From the NCBI RefSeq assembly GCF_026262505.1, contig NC_067204.1, positions 9,891,797 through 9,955,796 of the forward strand: a stretch of DNA of 64,000 nt, read 5' to 3'. The notes under the pieces are model-generated. The model worked only from the letters and a program-made list of their open reading frames with translations. It was not told the DNA's origin and made no database searches. Origin of the DNA: Trichomonas vaginalis G3 (lineage: Eukaryota > Parabasalia > Trichomonadida > Trichomonadidae). Position 1 is the stretch's first letter. Each line of letters begins with the position of its first letter. Positions 1 to 10,741 of this stretch are shown here, piece by piece. Both the position numbers and the translations under genes were made by a program.

Positions 1-1
1 G

Positions 2-151
2 AATTTTAAAGAAATAGCCGAACTTTTTATTTTACATGGTATAAATATCAATGAAAAAGATAATAATGGAGAAACCGCTCTTCATATTGCAGAAAGCAAT
101 AATCGTAAAGAAACAGCCGAACTTCTTATTTCACCTTGTGCAAAAATATAA
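2..151 (+). CDS. Ankyrin-repeat protein, C-terminal end (runs in from the left)
   Basis: The reading frame is open from the window edge to a TAA at 149-151 and encodes about 49 residues. It holds one nearly complete ankyrin unit (NGETALHIAESNNRKETAEL) preceded by the end of another (EIAELFILHGININEKD). This spacing and wording are typical of the very large ankyrin family of T. vaginalis. Ankyrin repeats mediate protein binding; no specific partner can be inferred. Only the last repeats are visible. Confidence 0.85.
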   Translation, partial: NFKEIAELFILHGININEKDNNGETALHIAESNNRKETAELLISPCAKI

Positions 152-1000
152 TATTCTTATATTTTGAAATTTTATATAAAAAACAATTTTAAAAGTGGAC
201 CTCAAAAAAACAAAACAAAACAAAAAAAAGTCCAATAAAGATTATTATGAGTTGAATTTGGGGCCATAAAAAAAGGAGTAATACTAGAGAATTAAAAAAT
301 TTCCATATTTAGCCCATTAAAAGTACATTTTTGAAAATAATATCAATAACTCGCACATTTAGACATCATATTATAATCATGTTATCATTCAGTGACTATT
401 ACTACAGATCAAGCAACTTAGATCCGTATCTCATAATCAAACCAAAGTTAAGCTAAGATATTTTAGATTTTATCACCTTGTAGTATGCATAATACAACAT
501 CAGAATGACTAGTCAATCTGTTGTTTCAATATCGTTTTAAATTTATTATGCCAAAATAGTACTTTGGCTATCATTAGTAATATGTAAGGTTGCTACTATT
601 GTAATATTTCGTAGAAATAAAGGTATCAACTTTAATGCAAGATGTGATGAGTTGAACATCGAATAATTGGATTTTTGCGTCATTAATATTCTTTAGTCCC
701 TAGTATATCATTGTTTCATACTAATAACGTGGATCGATTCCTTTTCGATTATCAGATAAAGCAGAAACAATATACTCAGGTGCCACTTTTTAGGTTTATT
801 CACAAAATCAAACAATTTGAAGTAAAAAAAAAATCATGTCAAACTTTCAAGTTCAATATTTCCTATTGCGTACTCAAACTCACCACTTGATTCACTATTT
901 ATTACTTTCTTCTAAGTAATGTTATCCAAAAAAATTAAATTGTTTTGGGGACAATGGTGCTCCACCCTTTGAAAAATATTTTCCCGATAGACACTATTTG
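152..1000. other. Intergenic region upstream of AP-3 delta
   Basis: AT-rich DNA with no convincing reading frame. The sequence just before the adaptin start (ACACTATTTGATG) is one base away from the T. vaginalis initiator element (TCA then pyrimidine-rich/AT), and a better match (TCACTATTTATT) lies about 105 bases upstream. No other element was recognised. Confidence 0.5.
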
Positions 1001-3670
1001 ATGAATTTCAATCTTGCTGAAAGATCACAGGAGTACTACCGGGCAGTTTTTGAGGGCAAGCAGACAGAATACATAACAGAAATGCTCCAAAAAATACAGG
1101 CAGAACTGAGATCACAATCTACACTGGCAAAGATTGAGTCAATTCCACAATTGATATTCATAAATTTCTTGGGATATGATACATCGTGGGCTGATTTCGA
1201 TTTACTTGACGTAATGTCAATAGAAAACAGTTTTTCCACAAAAAGAGTTTCATATACTGCTGCTTCAGCAATGTGGAACTGCGATTCGAATGTAATTGTT
1301 CTTGCTCCTAATAGGATATCAAAAGATATTACTTCTCCAAACTCTTTCACTGCTACAGCTGTATTAAACTCAATTTCAAGTTTTATGACAGAAACAATTG
1401 CCCAATTAATAGCTGGAGATGTCATATCTCTCATGAAATCGCAGAGACTACCATTGAAACAGAAAGCAATCGCTACTTTTTATCGAATTTGTTTGAAATA
1501 CCAACCAGCTCTTAAAATTGGCATTCAAACACTCAGAGGTGCATTAGATGATCCAAACCCATCAACAGTTCGAATTGTACTTGGCGTTTTCTGCGAGTTT
1601 TCCGCACATAATCCTCAACCATTTGTTCCTCTTATTCCAAAGTTCTTCGGAATGCTTGCAACATGCTACGATAACTTATCACAAATCAGATTAATCAAAA
1701 TATTGTCATATTTATGCACAGTTGAACCAAGATTGCCGAAAAAGTTAATTCAGCCATTTACAGACCTCATTAACTCTACTTCATCGCACAGTGTACTTTT
1801 TGAGTGCATTGATGCTGTAATTAACATTCCAATCTCAAATTCAGCTTTAATTTCAAATGCAACGTCAAGAGTTGAATCATTCATATACAATTCGAATCCG
1901 AACATGAGGTATCTCGCATTACAACAGTTTATGAAGCTCATTCGTTTGAATCCTCGCTTAATTACAGATCATCGCGAAATTATCGGCGAATGCATCAACC
2001 ACGACGACGACAGTATTCGTCTTACAGCTATAGATCTTATTTCTTCACTCGCTACCGCTAAAACTCTTGATAATGTCGTTGGAAGAATTTATGAACAACT
2101 TAGAGACCCAAAGAGGCCATCAACCAAAGACCAATTAGCAGAAAAGATCATAGAAATATGCAGCCGCGACGATTACGAAATGATTTCGGATTTTGAATGG
2201 TATATCGCCGTATTAATGGATATTTCGGACGATCCACAGATCAGTTGCTTTGATCTTTTATCAGAACAATTTTTAGACCTTGCAGAACGTGTTCCTTCCA
2301 TTCGTCGTCGAATTGTTCACGAAATGTCAAGAATTATCGAGAACCCAAGGTTTTTCTCGGCCGATAACCTCCTTCTTGTTGCTTCCTACATCATTGGTGA
2401 ATTTTCTGATGATTATTCCTTGTTTTCTTCCATATTACAACCAGTCATCATAAATGATTCGGCCAGAGTTCAAGCGTGTTGCCTCGCCGCATCCCTTAAA
2501 CTGTATCTAAGAGCTTCCGAGTCCGAACGCCTTGAATTGGACTCTCTTTACCAGTTAAAACTTCCACTTTTCGCTTCTTCTCAATATACCGACGTTTCTG
2601 AGAAAGCTGAGACCCTTATTAAGCTTCTAGAAATCATAAATAACTCGGATAGAAAGATTTCGCTCCTTGAAAACTTCTGTAAAAAGTTATATGTTTTTCA
2701 TAACGACGAAGAAGAGGAAATAGACGAAATCCCTGATCGTCCTCCAGCACTTGATGAGCCAGTGACCCTATTTACCGAGGAAACTGAAGAAGATATAGCT
2801 TATCTTTCAGGAAAATCCAAAATCAAGAAATCAAACAGAAGAAGGAAGCACAGGAAGAACAAAAACAAGAAGCAGGTCCAAGACTTTGAAATTAACTTCG
2901 ACCAATCAGAGGATTCTAATGAAGATGACGAAGATGATGAAGAATTTGACGCATTTGAGGACCGTCCAACAACATCCATGAAGGCATCACGCAGGAAACT
3001 TCAACAGGGACAGGAAGGACAGCTCGTTGGCCAGAACAATTCTTTAATTGTTCGGGCCACGGATATAATAATTTCTTCTGCCCGGCCAAACCTCGTAGAA
3101 ATTGAATTACTAGTTACTAATTGCGCTAGAACTAACTTCGAAAGCGTAGAAATCCAAGTTCCGCAATCAGCAAACGTAAAACAAGTTGTTGTTAAGCCAA
3201 TTGGTCAAATGCCACAAGGTTCCAGCATTTTCCACCACATAATGTTGGAAATAGCCATCATTAATAACCCTCAATCGATCAGAATCATGTTAATTCCATC
3301 AAATGGCGGCGAAACATTGGAAGGACGCATCAGATTGGTCCCATCTAACTTCTTATTACCAGGAGATTCAGCGTTATTATCGATTGCCCAAAATGAATCC
3401 GTTTTCATCTCAAATGTCTCAATTTCCTCAAATTCAAAACCGAAAACGGTTCTAAACGCATTATCTACAATGCTAAGAGCGAATATCATCAGAGGAAATG
3501 ATCCAACATCACGTATTTTATTCTCTAGAACGACTACAGGTTTAAATGTGATTTCTATCCTGAAAATCAATCAAGGAATTGTCGAAGTCACCGTCAAATC
3601 AAGTGACAATAACATGGCAAACTCAATAAGTAGAGAAATCGAGATGAAAATCCGTTCTCTCATGGCATAA
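1001..3670 (+). CDS. AP-3 adaptor complex delta subunit (large adaptin)
   Basis: Encodes 889 residues. The N-terminal ~560 residues are an adaptin trunk of HEAT/ARM helices. The stretch YITEMLQKIQAELRSQ, then LGYDTSWADFDLLDVMS, then the conserved KR.SY.AAS motif follow the order of AP-3 delta rather than gamma, alpha or epsilon. Residues ~590-680 form an acidic and lysine-rich hinge (EEEEIDEI, then RRRKHRKNKNKK), also typical of delta. The last ~200 residues fit an appendage (ear) domain. The product should be a large subunit of the heterotetramer that sorts cargo from Golgi/endosomes to lysosome-like compartments. The ATG at 1001 is preferred over the TTG three bases upstream. No intron is evident and the gene looks intact. 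Confidence 0.85.
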   Translation: MNFNLAERSQEYYRAVFEGKQTEYITEMLQKIQAELRSQSTLAKIESIPQLIFINFLGYDTSWADFDLLDVMSIENSFSTKRVSYTAASAMWNCDSNVIVLAPNRISKDITSPNSFTATAVLNSISSFMTETIAQLIAGDVISLMKSQRLPLKQKAIATFYRICLKYQPALKIGIQTLRGALDDPNPSTVRIVLGVFCEFSAHNPQPFVPLIPKFFGMLATCYDNLSQIRLIKILSYLCTVEPRLPKKLIQPFTDLINSTSSHSVLFECIDAVINIPISNSALISNATSRVESFIYNSNPNMRYLALQQFMKLIRLNPRLITDHREIIGECINHDDDSIRLTAIDLISSLATAKTLDNVVGRIYEQLRDPKRPSTKDQLAEKIIEICSRDDYEMISDFEWYIAVLMDISDDPQISCFDLLSEQFLDLAERVPSIRRRIVHEMSRIIENPRFFSADNLLLVASYIIGEFSDDYSLFSSILQPVIINDSARVQACCLAASLKLYLRASESERLELDSLYQLKLPLFASSQYTDVSEKAETLIKLLEIINNSDRKISLLENFCKKLYVFHNDEEEEIDEIPDRPPALDEPVTLFTEETEEDIAYLSGKSKIKKSNRRRKHRKNKNKKQVQDFEINFDQSEDSNEDDEDDEEFDAFEDRPTTSMKASRRKLQQGQEGQLVGQNNSLIVRATDIIISSARPNLVEIELLVTNCARTNFESVEIQVPQSANVKQVVVKPIGQMPQGSSIFHHIMLEIAIINNPQSIRIMLIPSNGGETLEGRIRLVPSNFLLPGDSALLSIAQNESVFISNVSISSNSKPKTVLNALSTMLRANIIRGNDPTSRILFSRTTTGLNVISILKINQGIVEVTVKSSDNNMANSISREIEMKIRSLMA

Positions 3671-3830
3671 TCATATTATTTAATATTTTTTTTAATTTGT
3701 TATCCATTCTAATGGAACAATTGTTTGTAGTTTATAAAATTTATATATATACTTTCTTTCTTTTCCATAATGTACAATTCTCGAAATTTAACACTTTTAT
3801 TGCTTTTTTTAAAATCCAATAAAAGGGTAA

Positions 3831-4417
3831 TGTAATAAACAGAAATTCATCAAAAGTGACAGCTCTCAATTTTTTGACATTTGTAAATTCTAAATTGAAT
3901 GAGAAAAATGAAATAATACTAAGCATAATACAATATTCTAGATTTAATTATAATTAGGAAAAAGTTAGTTTTGAGAGTACTTTTCATAGGCATATAGAAT
4001 GAAATCTTCTGAAAAATAATATCACATAAACTCATATTATTTTCTAATATATAACTATTTTATATAAAAATCAAATTCAATGATCTTAAAAGCGAAGGAT
4101 AAATATGATAGATAAGCATTATATTCCCACTCATTATATTCGTAAATTTTGAGGTTTATCCTTCGCTTTTAAGATCATTGAATTTGATTTTTATATAAAA
4201 TAGTTATATATTAGAAAATAATATGAGTTTATGTGATATTATTTTTCAGAAGATTTTGTGTTCTTCTTCAAAATTTTATTTTTTTATTAAAAAGAATCTT
4301 TACAAAATATACATTTACTTTAATTAATATTTAAAAACGTGCTCTATCAAAAGTTCTAAAAATTCAATATTTTAGCTTTTCTGAGGTGTCACTTTTGATG
4401 AATTTCTGTTTACAACA
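3831..4417. mobile_element. Short IS481EU-like MITE with internal hairpin
   Basis: The ends are inverted repeats: TGTAATAAACAGAAATTC at the left and, read inward from the right, TGTTGTAAACAGAAATTC; the match continues to about 30 bases (…ATCAAAAGTGACA). The TGT start and the alternating AAT/TGT bases after it are the same as in the two transposase-bearing elements at 8218 and 53454. There is no coding capacity. I could not find a clear long target duplication, so the family assignment rests on the ends. Confidence 0.6.
4002..4256. repeat. Long inverted repeat (102-base arms)
   Basis: Arms at 4002-4103 and 4155-4256 are almost perfect reverse complements around a 51-base centre. The structure lies in the middle of the MITE at 3831-4417 and would form a very long hairpin in single-stranded DNA or RNA. 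Confidence 0.9.
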
Positions 4418-4889
4418 GTAATTATCATACTAATGATTATTTTTGATTCTAATGCGGAAAGCACTTGATTCAAAAATAATCGTATATGTTTGATAATTTG
4501 AGTTTTGAAAAATACTTCTTATAATCATATTTTATTAATATTAGAATATCGCATTTAAGTGTTCACTTACCACTTTCTGACATTCTCTCAATTTTTTTGA
4601 CACACAAGTTTCCCATCCCAATATTCTAAGGTCAAAAAGTTAGTATTTTTGATCAGGAGAAAGTAAATATAAATCACTACATAGTACCAAACATGGCTGC
4701 TATACTTTTCGGCTATTAAAATAAAGATATATTGATTTTTTTCATTATATGTCAGAAAGTGGGAAGTGCACTCTTAATTTTACTCAGTTCAAATTTCAGA
4801 GTATTAATTCAAAATTTTGATATCTCTTCACAATTCAAATTTATACAAAAGTAATAAAGATTATTGTTTAATTTTAAATAATATTATAT
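4418..4889. other. Intergenic AT-rich DNA
   Basis: No gene or repeat recognised between the two short transposons. The phrase CACTTTCTGACAT near 4570-4585 recurs in inverted form near 4752-4766, suggesting another eroded inverted-repeat element, but I cannot define it. Confidence 0.4.
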
Positions 4890-4893
4890 TAAG

Positions 4894-5933
4894 GGTGCAC
4901 CCGTATGTACGTTTATTTGAGAGGAGGAGGATTACCCTCTCAATTTTGAAGGATTCGTTAGTTTATTTTCTCGATGAATATGCAATAAAATTTGATTTTT
5001 ACCTTATCAATATACTTCATATAATATACACATGTTCATGTAAAAACTTTTTTCCAAAATCCTCAGGAATTAAGGGATTTTTGAATTTTAAGAATTTTTT
5101 TCGAATTTTTTCGAAAAAAAAATATTTTCAGAACAGCCTTAACGGCTAAGATTTAGGAACAATGTTAAGTATCAAAAAGAAAGGAGGTCTGATATAGACA
5201 ACATATATCGTTGAAGGTTGAAAAAATCTCTAATATTTGAGCCAAAAATTTCAAATTTTAATTTTTTGAAAAAAGAGGCCACCCGTATGTACGTTTATTT
5301 GAGAGGAGGAGGATTAAATTTTTGAAAGCACTAAAATTTGTAAATATGCTAGTTATATAATAATATGCATTATTTTAAAAAATAAAAATTAAAGCACGTT
5401 AAAATCTTTTTTGATGAATTTTTACAAAAGCTACTCAGGATAATGCAAGATATGAGTAGTTAAACATAAATTTCAAATCAGATTTTACTTATAATAAATA
5501 TTTTAAATTTCCGAAAATTAAGTTCAGATCGACTCTATACGTAGTAAATACTAAATAAGGTGCCAAAAACCTATTAAACAGTATCAAAACTATCAAGATT
5601 GTAATGTTTTTGAAGAAAAATTTATAGAATTATGGACTTCAAACAGATATTATGTAAATAAAAATAATATAATGAATTTATTTATTCGTATAATAGCAGT
5701 AATAAGTCGATTATTCACTTCGACTTCTGAGATTTGAATTTAATTTCGACAGAAAAAGAGATCCAAAAGGAAAATACTAGGGGATACAAACAGCCACCAT
5801 GACAGGATTATTATGGAGCCAAGTTGTATTTTTTGATATTTTTAGAGTTTTCCTACCTATTTAGGTACCAAGTTATTGCTTAAAAATTAAGGTTCTAAAT
5901 TCTGAAGTTTACATGATCCTCCCGGGCGCACCC
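4894..5933. mobile_element. Non-autonomous DNA transposon with TTAA target duplication
   Basis: The element is flanked by TTAA (4890-4893 and 5934-5937) and ends in short inverted repeats, GGGTGCACCC at the left and GGGTGCGCCC read inward from the right. TTAA duplication is known for the piggyBac and Kolobok superfamilies; the purine-start end fits Kolobok slightly better. No transposase is visible. The phrase ACCCGTATGTACGTTTATTT, followed by GAGAGGAGGAGGATTA, occurs near both 4902 and 5282, so the element contains an internal direct duplication of its left part. Confidence 0.6.
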
Positions 5934-5937
5934 TTAA

Positions 5938-6607
5938 TAAAGCATTATCTTAACTCGATCTTAGAAATGCTATCTATGAATGTATTGGGCTGTTTATTCG
6001 GGAAAACAGTTCGGAATATTATGATTCATTCAATTAAATTAAAAAATAAGAAGGTTTTTGAATAGTATATCAACATGACCAATTTATCCAATTCGAGGAA
6101 ATATAAAATACGTTAAATTTTTTTAATAACTTTACATTTTCCCCAAAAAATGAAACTTAAAATATAAATGCTTATATCATTACTAAGAAAAATTCATTAT
6201 AAATAGATTTTTGTTTTGTGTATTCAAAGATGTATCGTAATGTGAAATAGTGATAGATTTTGTTAGTTCATTATGATAATCCATGATCAATTTTTATATT
6301 TAAAAAAATTCAATTATTTGTAGAGTTTTATCGGCTTTTTAATTTTTTTATCATCCTTCCAAAATCAATGATAATAGTGAAAGGAATATAATACACAGAA
6401 AATTTTATTTCTTAGATAACTATCAAATTGAAATGACACTGAAAAGTTGATAGTGTAATCAATTAGGTTATTTAGGCGAAAAGATATGAAAATAATATAT
6501 TTGCAGCATTTGACATCAATGACACTCGATCATTATCATCAAAAGTGATAAACAATTCCAATTCAATTTTTGAATGATCAAAACTTGGCCGATAAAATAT
6601 TTGAATA
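5938..6607. other. Intergenic region before the split host gene
   Basis: AT-rich DNA with no recognisable gene. No clear T. vaginalis initiator is seen directly before the ATG at 6608. Confidence 0.4.
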
Positions 6608-6906
6608 ATGCTACCATTGCTTCTACTTGGCGCAAAAGCTGCCCTCTTTCAAACATGGGAAGTTGGTAAATCTAATAGAGCCTTCGACTTCAGATATAGG
6701 ACCAATAGTCGAACAACTTACCAAAATTATGGATGGAGAGTTCAACTAAGAACAAACACAACAAACCCAAATGATTCAAACAGCAATATGACCTATACTG
6801 CACTTGCAAAAAACAAAGGAATCATCGAAGAAGAAGGTTTGAAACTTGAACCAAGATTTGATCAATCACTTGGAGAGAATTATATGAGAATTATCTTTGA
6901 TTTTCT
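6608..6906 (+). pseudogene. Host secreted-protein-like gene, 5' part, split by the transposon nest
   Basis: The frame begins with a short hydrophobic leader (MLPLLLLGAKAALF) that looks like a signal peptide, then ~85 residues rich in Asn, Thr and Arg that resemble a T. vaginalis family of small secreted hypothetical proteins. The host reading stops at 6907, where a hairpin element begins. The matching later part of the same kind of protein appears at 60267, 53 kb away, on the same strand. The reading frame runs on into inserted DNA to 7099, but that tail is not host coding sequence. The biochemical function is not known. Confidence 0.6.
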
Positions 6907-6917
6907 CGTAAACGAAA

Positions 6918-7093
6918 AAGAGGATTTGACACAGTCAAATCCTCTCTCTCAAAAAATGGACTTTACATGGCAAATTCCAAATGCATGTAAGGTCCACTTT
7001 GATCAGTTTCAGGATGGAATTGGAGGCCATGAGGTACTGACATTGCATCAGTATCTCATAGCCTCCAATCCCTTCAAAAAATGGGAGAAACTT
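6918..7093. repeat. Hairpin array, left portion
   Basis: Three hairpins and one half hairpin: 6918-6945 (AGAGGATTTGAC and its complement), an imperfect one at about 6956-7005, 7013-7070 with the recurring GAGGTACTGA phrase before its loop, and the first arm of a hairpin at 7080-7093 (ATGGGAGAAACTT) whose remainder is at 59364-59402 beyond Polinton A. Confidence 0.85.
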
Positions 7094-7274
7094 AGTTAGT
7101 ATACATATCATGTGTACGGAGGCACTGCGCGCCTCCTTACCCATTATATGTGAATTTGACACTTTACGAAACCATTAACGTATATTTTACAACACAAACG
7201 ACAACACTAACTTAACCTTAAATATTTACAAAACGCCAACCACTTCACCTCACTAATGTAAAAAATAAACGTTC

Positions 7275-7595
7275 TCACTTACAAAAGTATTGCAACTCCT
7301 CCCATTGCTGTGCTTCACATAACAGCTCATAATCTTCTGACTCACTTTCTTCTTCATATAGGTCAAAGTCACTGTCAAAATAAATGTATGTAAGTTTTGA
7401 CAAAGCTAATGAAACACGCTTACCGTTTGTATCATATGCTTGTATAAACTTTCCATTCTTCATTCCTTCATAAACGCTCAAACTAACTTTACCCTTTCTC
7501 CCCCGTATCTGATAGAATGTATTTTCACGAGGAACGAAGAACAAATTCTTGAACTCATGACCGTTGTAGTTTGTTATCTCAATAGTTTTCGTCAT
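7275..7595 (-). CDS. TIR-encoded small acidic-tail protein (copy in left TIR of A)
   Basis: 106 residues, starting MTKTIEITNYNGHEFKNLFF and ending in an acidic stretch (DLYEEESESEDYELL) followed by QQWEELQYFCK. Because it lies wholly in the inverted repeat, each Polinton carries it twice, once at each end, transcribed outward. Nearly the same protein is at 18136 and 40278 in Polinton B, with a diverged 94-residue relative in Polinton C. I do not recognise the family. Its position suggests a role tied to the element ends, such as replication or TIR handling, but that is inference. Confidence 0.7.
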   Translation of the reverse strand: MTKTIEITNYNGHEFKNLFFVPRENTFYQIRGRKGKVSLSVYEGMKNGKFIQAYDTNGKRVSLALSKLTYIYFDSDFDLYEEESESEDYELLCEAQQWEELQYFCK

Positions 7596-7694
7596 TTATA
7601 TAAAAATAAAATAAAAATAAAATAAAAAAATAAACTTAAAAATTAATGATATCACCACCCCACGCGTATGAAAACATAGCACAAAAATAAATTT

Positions 7695-7742
7695 AGGTGA
7701 AGTGGTGAGATCTCACCTCTTTTTTCACCTGTTTTTTCACCC
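7695..7742. promoter_or_regulatory. Palindrome/iteron site, GGTGA type (left TIR of A)
   Basis: Core palindrome GGTGAGATCTCACC at 7704-7717, one direct AGGTGA before it and two inverted units (TTTTTTCACC) after it at 12-base spacing. The same layout occurs at 18555, 28037, 40193 and elsewhere, but in Polinton B with a different half-site. Confidence 0.85.
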
Positions 7743-7758
7743 TCATGAATTCATTGCT

Positions 7759-7995
7759 TTATAACTCTCTTCCTTTCTCCAACTCTTCTAGCTTCTTCTT
7801 AAGTTCAGCAATGTTGTCCTCATGAAGTTTAATCTTTCTCAAAATTCCTTCTTTATCTAATGGTTGCTTTATCTTTCTAAACTGAACTCTACCATCCTTC
7901 ATAGTATGAATGTAAAAACCTTCTGGAATAGTTCCTGATTTAATGTATTCTATCAAAAACTTTTGTTTCATTGCTTCAGTGACTTTATTTGTCAT
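7759..7995 (-). CDS. Small coiled-coil protein next to the TIR
   Basis: 79 residues starting MTNKVTEAMKQKFL. Residues ~20-45 form a predicted beta-rich part (PEGFYIHTMKDGRVQFRKI), and the end is a leucine/lysine/glutamate coiled coil (ILRKIKLHEDNIAELKKKLEELEK). The first ATG after an in-frame TTG is taken as the start. Homologues lie at 39882 (B) and 61162 (C), always just inside the TIR. The function is unknown. Confidence 0.65.
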   Translation of the reverse strand: MTNKVTEAMKQKFLIEYIKSGTIPEGFYIHTMKDGRVQFRKIKQPLDKEGILRKIKLHEDNIAELKKKLEELEKGREL

Positions 7996-8771
7996 TTCAA
8001 TCAAATAAAAATTTTAATATTAAATAAAAATAACGTTATTTTTTCAGTAAGGAAACGCAGGAGTTTTACGATTTATTTGAGGAGTAGGTTCTGGTTTAAA
8101 TGTTGGAGTCGGTTTAGGAGTTGACTTTTGAACAGGAGTTTGTACTTCCATAGGTTCAGGAGTTATTGAAGGTTTTGCTTGTGAAGGCGTTGGAGTTTGT
8201 TTAACTTCAGCTACTTCTGTTGTGCATGAAAAATAGCGTGACTTCACTTTTAACAAAAAGTGACACTATTTCTGATGGTTTTGTCATTTATTTGTCAGAT
8301 TTATAAATGGATAATAATGCTGTAAATCAGATATTAATTAAAAATATTTAAGATTTATGTTCGAATTGAAAAGCAAAATGATATTTTTTTTAATTGAAAA
8401 ACGTTATTATCTGATATTTTGAAGTTTTTAATATTTGTTAGTATCTTAAATTATTAAATGCATACGTTTTTTATGTTCTCAATTTTAAAAAAAGTGTGAA
8501 GAATTTAGTTTTTTGGAGATGGATGTTTAATATTTGTAAGTGAGAATGCAAGCAGGAGTTTGGTACTTTAAGGTTAGGTTGAGATAGATTTCCCATTATA
8601 TTATCTGTGAATATATTGTTTGAAAATTCAAGATATAAAAATATATTATCAAAAAATTTTATATTTTTAAATACAATAGGGTGGAAATATAGTACAATGA
8701 GATAGCAATGATATATTTTATAATGGGAGGTAATCTGAAGATAAGTAGCAAATTTTATGCGATTTTGATTG

Positions 8772-8957
8772 GGAGTTGGAGGGTGTGAGTACTATAGCAT
8801 GTAATAGTATCTCACACCCTCCAATTCTTCCTATGGCGCCGAAAAATTTTTGGTGAAATGCGACGACATTTCACCAAAAAATTTTCGGCGCCATATAGAG
8901 AACTATAGTCTGCGAGGTACTGATTCTATCTATGTACCTCGCAGACCATAGTTCTCA
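8772..8957. repeat. Three tandem hairpins in the IS481EU element
   Basis: About 8772-8831 (GGAGGGTGTGAGTACTA and complement), 8833-8893 (GGCGCCGAAAAATTTTTGGT and complement) and 8898-8957 (GAGAACTATAGTCTGCGAGG and complement). Arms are 22-27 bases, loops about 10. The last carries the GAGGTACTGATTC phrase found in the arrays at 53766 and 59770. Confidence 0.9.
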
Positions 8958-9378
8958 GCCAAAATGTCAAAAATTTCGGAAATTCGAAATAATTTTTTTT
9001 TGAGAAAAAATTAACCGTTTAACATAATTTATATAATATTGCTTATTCAATTAGACGGATTAAAAATTATATGTTTTCTTTTTATTTTTTCAATTAAATT
9101 ATTAGCTGACTCGAATTTGTATAAATTTTTTAAAATAGATATCAAAAATTAAATATAAAAAAGAAAACAATTAAGAATATTAAAGTAAATTCTTTATTAA
9201 GAAACAATAAAATGAAAATATAAAACTTTGTATGATTTGAGTGGATATTGAGAGGAGTGGGGGACAAACTCGCCCATTGTCACTTTTCATTAACCTTAAA
9301 CTTGTAATTTTCATTATTTTTAATTAACCTTATTTCTTTCCCAATTCCTGATTTATTTTATTCACTTACTATTAAAAG

Positions 9379-9745
9379 GAGTAGGTGACAAAAGTGCATA
9401 CTCTTAAACAACCGTCGGATTTCCGGGTGAAATCGTGACACACTTTCGTCTTTCGTAGGCAGTGGTGGTTGTTACAAAAGGTAACTTCGAATGTAGCGTG
9501 AAATCTGCAAAAAAAATTCTGAAATTTGAATGGAGAACACAAAAATTGAATAGTTTACGTCAATAAAAAAGAGAAAAATGAAGCCAATGTGTCTCGAACC
9601 TAGGACTTAGATCAGGAATCCCACTGTTTATCCCATTACACTACATGCATCTCTCACCTCAGTGAATGAGATCAACTATATGATAACTTTTTCCCCATTA
9701 TATTCTTGTGGAAAAGTGACAAATAGCAACTTTGACCCTCTCTCC
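9379..9745. mobile_element. MITE nested in the MULE, containing a tRNA-like stretch
   Basis: Flanked by the 9-bp duplication TATTAAAAG (9370-9378 and 9746-9754). The left end is GGAGTAGGTGACAAAAGTGC; the right end read inward is GGAGAGAGGGTCAAAGTTGC. The duplication length and GGAG ends suggest a non-autonomous Mutator-like element. It is the innermost layer of a six-deep nest. Confidence 0.75.
9581..9652 (-). pseudogene. tRNA-like sequence inside the MITE
   Basis: On the minus strand, GTAGTGTAATGGGATAA resembles a tRNA A box and D arm, and AGGTTCGAGAC about 35 bases on resembles a B box. The acceptor, anticodon and T stems do not pair well, so this is at most a decayed tRNA or tRNA-derived promoter. 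A short element with internal A/B boxes could also be SINE-like. Confidence 0.35.
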
Positions 9746-9841
9746 TATTAAAAGTCACATTTTAATAAAATATAATAATTTATTTATAGCATTTTTTAGT
9801 ATACTGTAATAAAAAATTAATTATAATAAATTAAATGTTTA

Positions 9842-10696
9842 TTAAATCAAATGTTTTCTTTGCAATAATATTTTTAATGTTGAGTAAACAATGTTGGGAT
9901 CAAGTGTATCATTTTTCAGACCTTTCTGAACAGCTTCAAGCATACTGATGCATTCGACTTTTTTAAATTGTGTCATTTCTTCGAAATCTCTTGTGACTTT
10001 TTTGATAACTTTAACACTTCTCTCTGAATCCAGACCTTTAATTTGCAACTTAATCAGGAATGAAGGAACAACACTGGAATATAACTCGATGACAAGTTCA
10101 TCGAGTCGAAGATTTCGCCTTTCTGGGAAGTACTGGTGCTTCAAAACCTTGAAATGTGATTCCGAGATGTTGTTTGTTCCATCTCCTTCATTTATATAGC
10201 GAAGCATCCACCTGTCAAGATGATGGCGCCACTGTCGGTCAAAGTATTCACGGGCAGCAGGTTCCTCATTTAAAATTTCTTCTAAATTGTTGTAAACTTC
10301 ATCAGGATCAATTTCTTCCTCTTCAGAACCAAAGACCAATAACTTCATTAAGTTATAGAAAGTTTCGAAGTTGGAACGATCTTGAAACTTTTCAGCCTTT
10401 CTCATGACAGCGCGCAACACATGAACGCCACACCAAATGATCTGGCATAAGGGGATGGCTGTTTCAACAGCATTTGTGATTTGAGGTGCGCAGTCCATTG
10501 AAAAATAAGATGGTTCGCGATTGATGGAGCCAAAATATGCTGTGAGACAAACTTGTATATTTTCACTTGTGTCGGGCCAAACGAAAAAATACAAAAACGG
10601 AAAAACAATTGATTCCGCGAATTTGCCAGTGACGGCATAAAATGGTATGCGAGAGCGCAAGAGCTTATAAGTGGAATCAATTATGATCTTTGAAAA
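9842..10696 (-). pseudogene. MULE transposase, N-terminally truncated
   Basis: The frame reads IIDSTYKLL, the usual first-aspartate block of MULE transposases, then SMDCAPQITNAVETAIP with IIWCGVHVLRAV (the C/H-containing second block) and a C-terminal part NISESHFKVLKHQYFP. It closes at 9842. Upstream of the IDSTYK block the frame meets a stop codon (about 10700), and the N-terminal DNA-binding region is absent, replaced by the tandem repeat. It would cut and join MULE ends if whole; here it is a remnant. Confidence 0.75.
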
Positions 10697-10741
10697 TTAG
10701 GTGAAATAAAACTAAACATAAATGTAAAACTAGGGATATGA

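Larger units (their letters stand above)
7094..7775. repeat. Left terminal inverted repeat of Polinton A
   Basis: About 682 bases, matching 58680-59358 in reverse complement. It contains a subterminal hairpin (7112-7142), a block rich in CTAACTTAACCTTAAATATT, the whole 106-codon gene and the palindrome/iteron site at 7695-7742. Confidence 0.9.

Noticed and set aside
998-1000. TTG as the start of the adaptin gene
   Set aside because: The ATG directly after it is the normal eukaryotic start.
4817-5149. 110-codon plus-strand reading frame
   Set aside because: It crosses the border of the TTAA-flanked transposon, is low in complexity and has no recognisable motif.
6935-7162. 75-codon minus-strand reading frame
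   Set aside because: Runs through hairpins and across the Polinton A junction; chance frame.
9581-9652. Functional tRNA gene
   Set aside because: Only the A-box and B-box-like motifs fit; stems do not pair.
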